From Anaerolineales bacterium (GTDB lineage Bacteria > Chloroflexota > Anaerolineae > Anaerolineales > UBA4823), in NCBI GenBank assembly GCA_025057645.1, contig JANXBJ010000009.1, forward strand, positions 32,415 through 96,414: a DNA stretch of 64,000 nucleotides, given 5' to 3'. Each line of letters starts with the position of its first letter. The first letter of the stretch is position 1. The notes beneath the pieces are model-generated. The model did no database searches, was not told the DNA's origin, and saw only the letters and a list, made by a program, of their open reading frames with translations. Shown in pieces: positions 58,075 to 64,000 of the stretch. A program made the translations under genes and the position numbers.

Positions 58075-58899
58075 CTACTCGATCAATAAATTGCCGGTTG
58101 GCAATTCGATTTTCTCCAGTTGTTCTTTATTGCGCACCAATTCGACCTCGAAACGGGATCGATCTCCTCGGTGAAGAGCAATGTAATACTCAATCGGAGT
58201 ACCATCCTCCAAGAAGCTTACGCTCTCAAGCTTGATCAGAGGAGCTCCCTTGTCAATCTGAAGCAGGAGGGCCTCGTATTCATTCGCCGGGACCGCTTCG
58301 ATCACACGCCTTCCTCGCGCTAAGTACAAGCCACACTCCTTTTCCAAGAAGGAGTACAAAGATTGATTTGCCAACTGAGCCTTGAGAACGGACGGACAGA
58401 GGGAGTAAGGCAAATAAGTGGTCACAAGGACGATGGGCTCATTGTTGATAAAGCGCAAGCGATCGATCTGAATCACCCATGCACCGGTTTCGACCTGAAG
58501 ATTGGTAGCGATCTTGTGATTGGCCGGAACGAGTTCCTGTTTGAGCACTTTGGTCACCGGGGTATGTCCCAGAGCTACCATATCCTGGTAAAAGCCCGTC
58601 AGGCGCTGTACTAGGCTTTCGCTGATCTTTGGCGCGGCAACGAATGTACCCTTACCACGCTGACGAACAATGAGGCCTTCATATTCGAGCTCAAGCAAGG
58701 CTTGTCTGACCACTGTGCGACTCACATTAAATAAACTGCATAGTTCAGGCTCGCTGGGTAGCAAATCTCCCTGCCGCCAATAACCCCCCTCAATCTGTTC
58801 GCGAATGGCTTCCTTGAGTTGGATGTAATACGGCAGCGGACTGGAACGGTCTATCTTGTTCCAGCTCGGATTAGGAAAGGACACTTCTCCACCGCTCAT
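58075..58899 (-). CDS. GntR-family (HutC/UTRA-type) transcriptional regulator
   Basis: The product has 274 residues from ATG 58899; a GTG at 58908 would add three. The N-terminal winged helix is LPYYIQLKEAIREQIEGG, LFNVSRTVVRQALLELEYEG and RQRGKGTFVAAP. A UTRA ligand-binding domain follows (residues about 95-265), including VIQIDRLRFINNEPIVLVTT. Such regulators respond to a sugar or amino-acid derivative. It lies upstream of the whole catabolic operon and its promoter contains palindromes, so it probably represses itself and the operon until the substrate appears. Confidence 0.93.
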   Translation of the reverse strand: MSGGEVSFPNPSWNKIDRSSPLPYYIQLKEAIREQIEGGYWRQGDLLPSEPELCSLFNVSRTVVRQALLELEYEGLIVRQRGKGTFVAAPKISESLVQRLTGFYQDMVALGHTPVTKVLKQELVPANHKIATNLQVETGAWVIQIDRLRFINNEPIVLVTTYLPYSLCPSVLKAQLANQSLYSFLEKECGLYLARGRRVIEAVPANEYEALLLQIDKGAPLIKLESVSFLEDGTPIEYYIALHRGDRSRFEVELVRNKEQLEKIELPTGNLLIE

Positions 58900-58912
58900 A
58901 CTTATCACTAGG

Positions 58913-58945
58913 TAATTATATAATTATGTTATCCTGTTATAACAA
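58913..58945 (-). promoter_or_regulatory. Promoter with overlapping palindromes upstream of the GntR gene
   Basis: On the minus strand, TTGTTA (58940-58945) and TATATA (58917-58922) are 17 bp apart. The -10 sits inside a 14-bp palindrome TAATTATATAATTA (58913-58926), and the -35 overlaps TGTTATAACA (58935-58944). The expected start near 58910 leaves a leader of only about 11 bases before ATG 58899. Confidence 0.6.
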
Positions 58946-59710
58946 CATTATAACTTGATGAGCGTGCCTTGTCAAGAGTTTAAGCCAAAAAAGATATAGT
59001 TTTGCGGAAAAGGGGGTAAGATGGGGGAAAGGCAGCGGATGATGGATGCAGGAAGTGAACTCGAACAAGCAGTACAACAGATTGTGGCAGCCGGACAAGC
59101 TTATAGGGCAGAGCCGTGCGGAGACGCAGCGGGCGAGCGCACAACGACTACATCGACTCACGCAGGGGGCAAGGAGTAGGTCTCGAGCGACGATGGTTGC
59201 CGGAGGAATGCTCGCAAGTGGATAGTGAGAGAGAACTTGGCATATTTGGAGAAACGCCACCCCATGTTTCGAGCGCAGCTCGATCGACAGAGAGCGGCTT
59301 AGTGGAAAGCGCTGAACAGAGCAGACTGCCAAAATACGTCTGAAAGGGCTGGATGTGTCGGTGTCAGGAGGATGTCAATCTACTCCTCGCTTGGCATAAC
59401 ATTGTGTGTAGCGACCGCCGGCAGAGCGAATGGCCGCAGATTGGGCGAGCACTGCACCGCACAGCCCGGGAAGGACAACACAAAAGACCTCAGCAGAAGT
59501 CGCCAACACCGACTACAGAAGAGAGGTATGAGCTGCGATCAAAAGCAAATCTCAGCAGCGCCGGAGAGTACCCAAACATCCGCTGCCAAAACTAACCCTT
59601 CAAGGACCCTACGCTAAAGCTGCTGAAAAATTATCGAGGAGCTTCCTTAGGGCTCAAACCACAGGTCTCCCTTTGCACCAATTCTCAGAACCCAAACAAC
59701 CTAGAGGTGG
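58946..59710. other. Degenerate stretch without an intact gene
   Basis: About 750 bases without a convincing gene. Plus-strand pieces look protein-like but are interrupted. From 59022 a 45-codon frame reads MMDAGSELEQAVQQIVAAGQ before a TAG. At about 59195-59299 a frame reads ARKWIVRENLAYLEKRHPMF and RAQLDRQRAA, then a stop, and continues WKALNRADCQNTSERAG. This suggests a decayed gene, perhaps part of a mobile element, but I cannot name a family. Confidence 0.45.
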
Positions 59711-60808
59711 CTACGGAGGAAGAATGGTAAAGCTAGTGTAATGATAGGCAATCTTATCCTGATAGATTGCTAGGGTATCACTCCCATTCTCCACCCGTCC
59801 GTGCGGTGAAACAGCACGCCAGCTAAACCAGCGCGCACTGCCCCGGCCGTTATAGCCAAGATGAGTGAAGGTAGCATTGGGCAAAAGCTGCGTCAGCAAA
59901 CTTTCATACCATGCGCGCAAAGCAATTGCCCCTTGAATCGTGCGTGCGGCGTTGACATGCACCGCATCGGGTAGGTAGAAGGCGAGAACCGAGTCCGGAT
60001 TGCGGGTATTCAGAGCCTCAACCAATTGTTCGGTGATATCTACAGCGGGAGATGCCAATGCCCAGGGGTAGTCGTGAACCATCTGCCATACTTGGGGCAA
60101 GTGCTTGCGCGTGTTCGACCACTCCCAAAAGCTGACAGCGCTCAGTCCCAACGCCTGAGCAGTAAGCAGAAAATCCAACACCTCGCTAGGGCTGGGCGCC
60201 CAGTCGCCGCTGCGGTAAGCAGAGCCCACCGGGAGAACAGGACGGAAGGGACTCAATGCCTGAAATTCCATCACTGAACGCCGTAACTGGTCAGCAGGGT
60301 TGTGCGCCCGCTCCCAATAGACCTGGGGCATGTTATAGTCGCATTGTTCTAGAAACTCTCTCCAAGGCACTTGAGGGTGATAGCTCGGGTAGCGATAAGA
60401 GCACAGGGCTATCGGCAGAGAGGGATAAGCGCTGCGCAGGCGCCTCATGAAAGTGCGGGCTGCTGTATCCTTGCCCGGCTGTTTGAACTCTCTCTCAACG
60501 TCAAGAGCATACCCATCTAGGTCGAGCTGTCCGATGCGTTGGATAGCTCTATCCGCCTCGCTGACCGGCTCGTTTCCATAGAGGTAATGCCACCCCCAAA
60601 CTAAAATTCCCTTTTGACGCAAAGCATCAACCAAAGGGGGCACTAGGTCTACATTGTTGATGAAGTTATAACTCTGCGTACCGTCAGCAACCTTGACTAG
60701 CACATAGGTTAAGTTCGCCTTCTGAGCCAATCCCGCAATGGCGTTTACGTCACCCCCCTCACAAGTCCAAATTTTCCAGATGAAATACCCTTTGCCTTGT
60801 AAATTCAC
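59711..60808 (-). CDS. GH25/DUF1906-like barrel with a C-terminal SnoaL/NTF2-like domain
   Basis: The product has 365 residues from a GTG at 60808, chosen because AAAGGGAG lies two bases upstream and the LCP gene ends 17 bases before it. The N-terminal 250 residues form a barrel resembling GH25-type and glycosidase-like proteins: YVLVKVADGTQSYNFI, ILVWGWHYLYGNEP, GYALDVEREFKQPGK and YNMPQVYWERAHNP. The last 110 residues (ITEQLVEALNTRNPDSVLAF, then GARW-like SARWFSWRAVSPHGR) look like an NTF2/SnoaL fold. No signal peptide is visible. It is the last gene of an envelope operon, so a role in cell-wall turnover is plausible but unproven. Confidence 0.65.
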   Translation of the reverse strand: MNLQGKGYFIWKIWTCEGGDVNAIAGLAQKANLTYVLVKVADGTQSYNFINNVDLVPPLVDALRQKGILVWGWHYLYGNEPVSEADRAIQRIGQLDLDGYALDVEREFKQPGKDTAARTFMRRLRSAYPSLPIALCSYRYPSYHPQVPWREFLEQCDYNMPQVYWERAHNPADQLRRSVMEFQALSPFRPVLPVGSAYRSGDWAPSPSEVLDFLLTAQALGLSAVSFWEWSNTRKHLPQVWQMVHDYPWALASPAVDITEQLVEALNTRNPDSVLAFYLPDAVHVNAARTIQGAIALRAWYESLLTQLLPNATFTHLGYNGRGSARWFSWRAVSPHGRVENGSDTLAIYQDKIAYHYTSFTILPP

Positions 60809-60824
60809 CGCTCCCTTTCCGGTC

Positions 60825-61913
60825 TCAGCGTTCGCCCGCTCCCACCACCTGTCTGACCAGCTTGCGGATGGCAGCTTCATTGGGAAGCAAAACCATCGCT
60901 CCGCCCGGGGTAATGTAGTCATATGCCATTTCCGAAGTAATGTAGTAGTGCTTGATTCGCGAGCGATCAAGGGCAACCTGAGCGACAACGGGCAGAAGAG
61001 CTAGCCCATCCTCTAAGGTAAGGTTGGTGACAACAGCTTTTCTATAGGCTCTGTAGAATTCCGGAGCCCGAGTTAGGGCATCCAAACTGATCAGCCGATC
61101 GAATAAGGCCATCAAAACCTCCTGCTGACGTCGGTTGCGGGCGAAGTCATTGGAAGTTTTACGCGAACGCACATACCACAACGCCATGTCTGCGTCCATG
61201 TGAACCTTTCCCTTAGGAATAGTGATCCATCCCTTGCCGGGATATTTATCATAGAGGGGTTGCCCAACCTTCACTTCCAAGCCACCTAAATCGTCTACAA
61301 TGCGCTTGAAAGAGCGAAAATTAATGAGCGCATAGTGAGTTGGCCTAACCCCAAAGTTGTGCTCCATCGTGGCAGCTAATCCTTCAAACCCCCCGTGCTG
61401 CCATGCCACATTGATCCGATCCTGAGTCCAACCCGGAATGTAGACATACAAATCGCGCGGAAAAGACAAAATGTGAACCCTTCCCTTTTGGGTGTCAATG
61501 CTGACAAGGATAATCGTGTCTGTGCGGAACAAGCTCCCACCTGGGCGACGATCGGAACCGAGCAAGAGGATGTTCAAGCGTTTGGGGAGATTGACCACGG
61601 CTTGCGCAGGAGCAGGAACACTCGGTGGTGGCGGAGCAGGGGTCTCCGGCGGTGGAAGCAGCGTAGCGCTAGGTTCCGGAGTCCAAGTCGGGATTTCAGT
61701 AGGAGTGATCACGGGCGTGGGAGGCAGGGGCTGAAAAGGTGTTGGGGTAGCTGTAACATAAACACTATTTTTCTCAACCTGCTCAGCCGGCATTTCCTGC
61801 CAAGCTGGGCTTTCGACAAAAGGCACCAGCAAAGCAAGGTCAGGCAGTGTACAACCAGCGAAGATAAGAAATGAGAGAAGAAAAAGAAGCAGCGGGTGTC
61901 CTGGCTTTTTCAT
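60825..61913 (-). CDS. LytR-CpsA-Psr (LCP) family protein, predicted lipoprotein
   Basis: A 362-residue LCP protein. An N-terminal signal ends at IFAGC. A Pro/Thr-rich linker follows, then the LCP domain: LNILLLGSDRRPGG, RTDTIILVSIDTQKGRVHIL, SFPRDLYVYIPG, INVAWQHGGFEGL and MALWYVRSRKTSNDFARNRR with the Arg residues that bind pyrophosphate. LCP enzymes attach glycopolymers from polyprenyl-phosphate carriers to the cell wall or proteins. An ATG at 61913 is used; a TTG start 12 bases upstream is possible. It follows a LysM-protein gene by 81 bp. Confidence 0.9.
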   Translation of the reverse strand: MKKPGHPLLLFLLSFLIFAGCTLPDLALLVPFVESPAWQEMPAEQVEKNSVYVTATPTPFQPLPPTPVITPTEIPTWTPEPSATLLPPPETPAPPPPSVPAPAQAVVNLPKRLNILLLGSDRRPGGSLFRTDTIILVSIDTQKGRVHILSFPRDLYVYIPGWTQDRINVAWQHGGFEGLAATMEHNFGVRPTHYALINFRSFKRIVDDLGGLEVKVGQPLYDKYPGKGWITIPKGKVHMDADMALWYVRSRKTSNDFARNRRQQEVLMALFDRLISLDALTRAPEFYRAYRKAVVTNLTLEDGLALLPVVAQVALDRSRIKHYYITSEMAYDYITPGGAMVLLPNEAAIRKLVRQVVGAGER

Positions 61914-61994
61914 CAACAGAACCAAAAGTGCAAGAAGGATACCATCTTCGACATTTTAGGAAGAGTTTGTCGATCCCGATAGATTTCTTTACGC

Positions 61995-62780
61995 TTACGG
62001 GGCCTCGGTGGTCTTGGGCGTAACTACGATGGGTGTTACTGCAGGTTCGGAAGTCGCTGGGGGCTCGGTCGGCTTCGGCGGTTTAGGAGGCTTTTGAGTT
62101 GGCACTGATCGGCCTCCCTGCGGTAAGCGGGGCACATGCAACCTCTGCCCCACACGGAGGGTGGTAGAAGCTCCAAGGCAGTTTGCGAATTGTAATTCCG
62201 CAACTGTTGCGCCAGTTCGTAAGCCGATGTTATACAGGGTATCTCCCCTCTGCACAGTATAGACTACCCAGTGCCCCGGAGGCCCGCATTTCGGCCCGTT
62301 GACTTCTGTCGTTGCCTTGGGTTTGCCGGGCTTTTCGCTTCTCGGTTGTGTAGGCGTAACCGTAGCGGGCGGAAGATAGAGGAAGGTCTCAACAACGTAC
62401 TCCACTTCCCCGAGACAATTTGCTCGGAGAATTTCCTCGACGGAGATACCATACCTGCGAGCAAGTTCATCGAGCAGAATCTGCCCCTGCAGGTGCGTTC
62501 TCACCCACCCCAAAGGATAGGCGCAGGTCGGAGTGGGGGCTGGAGTCTCGGTCAACGTAGCTGTAGGGGTTAGTGAAGGTGTGAGGGTTGGTGATGGGCT
62601 ACGTTTCGGAATTTGGTATGTTTCTGGCGCAGGAACCAAGGGCGAGCCAAAAGTTTGTGATACGTCGTTACGAATTGGTCTTCCCCCTTCGACCAGCGAA
62701 AGCAACAAGCTCCCCGAGACAATGCCCAAAGAAGCTAACCACAGACCAGCACCAACCAGCCAGCCGGATCTTCCCTTCAC
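61995..62780 (-). CDS. LysM-domain envelope protein
   Basis: A 261-residue protein with an N-terminal membrane helix (WLVGAGLWLASLGIVSGSLL). A Pro/Thr-rich stretch precedes two LysM-like domains. The first is atypical (ILLDELARRYGISVEEIL) and the second canonical (YTVQRGDTLYNIGLRTGATV, then LRVGQRLHVPRLP). A Pro/Thr-rich tail follows. LysM motifs bind peptidoglycan or chitin-like glycans. The ATG overlaps the stop of the histidine-kinase-like gene (62777), so translation is coupled. Confidence 0.85.
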   Translation of the reverse strand: MKGRSGWLVGAGLWLASLGIVSGSLLLSLVEGGRPIRNDVSQTFGSPLVPAPETYQIPKRSPSPTLTPSLTPTATLTETPAPTPTCAYPLGWVRTHLQGQILLDELARRYGISVEEILRANCLGEVEYVVETFLYLPPATVTPTQPRSEKPGKPKATTEVNGPKCGPPGHWVVYTVQRGDTLYNIGLRTGATVAELQFANCLGASTTLRVGQRLHVPRLPQGGRSVPTQKPPKPPKPTEPPATSEPAVTPIVVTPKTTEAP

Positions 62781-64000
62781 AGTTCGATCTCCTCTAGCAA
62801 TCCGTCCTCGAGGTTCGGGGTAGCCAGATTAAGAAGGAGGCTAAAGGTGGTTCCTTCTCCCGGTTGGCTGTCTACCCATATTCGTCCGTTGAGTGCTTCC
62901 ACCAAGGTTTTCACGAGATACAGAGCAGCTCCGCTCTCGGCAACCCCTTTGAGCTCCGTATGTCGTTCGCGCGCAAAAATATCGGGTATATCCTCGGGAG
63001 CAACGCCATTTCCGCAATCCTGAATCTGCAGTAGCAAGTATCCTGGAATATTATTCTCTTTCTCGCCCCGTACGCGGACACGCACGGTGCTCCCTGCAGG
63101 AGAGACTTTGAGGGCATTCTGGAGCAATCTGACCAGTATCTGTTCTAAAGCTCCAGAGTCCCCCAAGACCGGAGGAAGGTCTACCGGAATCTCGCTTTGG
63201 AGGTCCACCTGACGGATTTTCTTCAGTTCTTGCACCTCTGCAATGGCGTTCTGGAGCACTGAGGAGAGAGGAACCGCTCCCAGACTAAGTCGCACTTGTC
63301 CTCCCTTAGGGTCGGTGACCGGAGCATAGTCATTTAGAATGGCGGTCATGCGCTGAGAGGCAATGCGAATTCGCTCCAAAAACTTGCGTTGTAAGGTACC
63401 GAGGATACCCACAGACTCGCTAAGGAGAAAATCGGTATAGCCGACAATGGAGGCTAAAGGTTGTCGCAGCTCGGTTGTAAGATTGATGAGGAGCTCACTG
63501 CCCTCAGCGCTACCATTCTCTAGTTGAGCTTGCCGCAATTGACGCCGGCTCTCTTCGAGCTCAGTCCGTAAATGTGCAATTTCCTCGAGGGCAAGACGTA
63601 ATTCCCCTTCTAGGCTGGTCGCTCTGTTAGTGGTGGAGAGCGGCACCACAGGACTTCCCTCTTGGGCCATTTTGGTCTCTGGAGCGGAGTTTACTCTCAG
63701 GGCAGTTAGCTCAGCTTGAAGAGCGCCTAGTTGCTCCTTCGCCTCTGCGAGGGCCTTTTGGGCCTCGGCTAACTCGGCCCCGGTTTGGGCCTGGAGCTGT
63801 AATGGACGCAGCAGCCTGCCAACCAGACGGCACAGATTTACCAGCTGGATTTGCTCCTCCCCAGTCCACAGGTGGTTAGAGTAAGGGGAGAGCAAGATAA
63901 CCCCAAACAGGGGCGCTTGATCCTCGGAAAGAATAACTCCCATAAGCAGGTTGCCGCTGCGCTCCAGTTTTAGTGCGGAAGCCAAATAACTTAAGTCGGG
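62777..64000 (-). CDS. Histidine-kinase-like protein lacking the phospho-acceptor His, partial (runs off the right edge)
   Basis: At least 407 codons are visible and the frame is open at 64000. In order it shows the end of a GAF-like sensor domain (SGNLLMGVILSEDQAPLFGV), a coiled coil (about 150 residues, rich in Ala, Glu and Leu), a dimerisation region and an HATPase domain. The dimerisation box reads NLTTELRQPLASIVGY, so the His expected before ELR is Thr. The ATP domain has a good N box (LVRLLQNALKVSP) and G1 (IQDCGNGVAPEDI), but its G2 (SGAALYLVK) is degenerate. It may be a non-phosphorylating sensor scaffold. The following LysM, LCP and GH25-like genes form one operon with it. Confidence 0.8.
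   Translation of the reverse strand, partial: PDLSYLASALKLERSGNLLMGVILSEDQAPLFGVILLSPYSNHLWTGEEQIQLVNLCRLVGRLLRPLQLQAQTGAELAEAQKALAEAKEQLGALQAELTALRVNSAPETKMAQEGSPVVPLSTTNRATSLEGELRLALEEIAHLRTELEESRRQLRQAQLENGSAEGSELLINLTTELRQPLASIVGYTDFLLSESVGILGTLQRKFLERIRIASQRMTAILNDYAPVTDPKGGQVRLSLGAVPLSSVLQNAIAEVQELKKIRQVDLQSEIPVDLPPVLGDSGALEQILVRLLQNALKVSPAGSTVRVRVRGEKENNIPGYLLLQIQDCGNGVAPEDIPDIFARERHTELKGVAESGAALYLVKTLVEALNGRIWVDSQPGEGTTFSLLLNLATPNLEDGLLEEIEL

Noticed and set aside
1-64000. tRNA, rRNA or complete insertion sequences
   Set aside because: Reading both strands I saw no tRNA T-loop/acceptor pattern, no rRNA sequence, and no transposase with terminal inverted repeats. A tRNAscan/ISfinder run would be decisive.

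Overview
The window looks like a chromosomal segment of a mid-GC, free-living bacterium, most probably an Anaerolineae-type member of the Chloroflexota. The evidence is indirect. There is a coenzyme F420 operon with an F420-dependent NADP reductase. The ABC substrate-binding lipoproteins carry long Pro/Ala/Thr/Glu-rich linkers after the lipid cysteine. A histidine-kinase-like protein sits with LysM and LCP cell-envelope genes. No rRNA or tRNA gene and no marker gene fixes the taxon.

Layout, left to right. (1) 1-1111, minus strand: the start of a secreted protein with SdrD/Cna-B-like repeats, preceded by a promoter and a c-di-GMP-I (GEMM) riboswitch. (2) 1.2-12.2 kb, minus strand: a large sugar locus led by a ROK repressor with a 19-bp palindromic operator. 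It holds a glycerol-1-phosphate-dehydrogenase-like enzyme, a StrS-type aminotransferase, a CUT1 ABC importer and a fucose/arabinose-isomerase-like protein. It ends with a pterin-synthase / glycosyltransferase / methyltransferase trio. (3) 12.4-17.3 kb, plus strand: a NitT/TauT-type ABC system with three +1 frameshifts, an intact TIM-barrel protein of unknown role, and a scar made of a fumarase/aspartase fragment joined to an ABC-ATPase tail. (4) 17.7-24.8 kb, minus strand: a DUF3782 nuclease-fold protein, then the F420 operon (amidohydrolase, npdG, cofE, a pyrophosphatase-like/nitroreductase fusion, cofD, cofC, cobU). (5) 25-34 kb: MarR-YceI, a methyltransferase with UDP-glucose dehydrogenase, an Rrf2 regulator, a YtcJ-type amidohydrolase lipoprotein, a small ferredoxin, a radical SAM/HhH protein with an apparently leaderless promoter, and a secreted thermonuclease. 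(6) 34-37.5 kb: a DtxR-type regulator divergent from feoA-feoB-feoC. (7) 37.5-43.7 kb: a GH43-like secreted protein, serC, a DUF1015 gene and a GH13 alpha-glucosidase. (8) 44.1-58.9 kb, minus strand: a GntR-led catabolic operon of 14 structural genes. It has a ribose-type ABC importer, four oxidoreductases (SDR, ADH, Gfo/Idh, D-2-hydroxyacid dehydrogenase), an aldehyde dehydrogenase, twin ketose 3-epimerases, a cupin phosphoglucose isomerase, an FGGY kinase and a KDPG-type aldolase. (9) 59-59.7 kb: decayed DNA. (10) 59.7-64.0 kb, minus strand: an envelope operon (histidine-kinase-like, LysM, LCP and GH25-like/SnoaL-like proteins), open at the right edge.

The most unusual items are the riboswitch-controlled adhesin-like gene, the pyrophosphatase-nitroreductase fusion inside the F420 operon, the complete but unassigned rare-sugar operon, the pterin-synthase/glycosyltransferase/methyltransferase cassette in which Glu replaces the catalytic Cys, and the leaderless radical SAM gene. 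Most operons show ATGA or GTGA stop/start overlaps, so translational coupling is the rule here.
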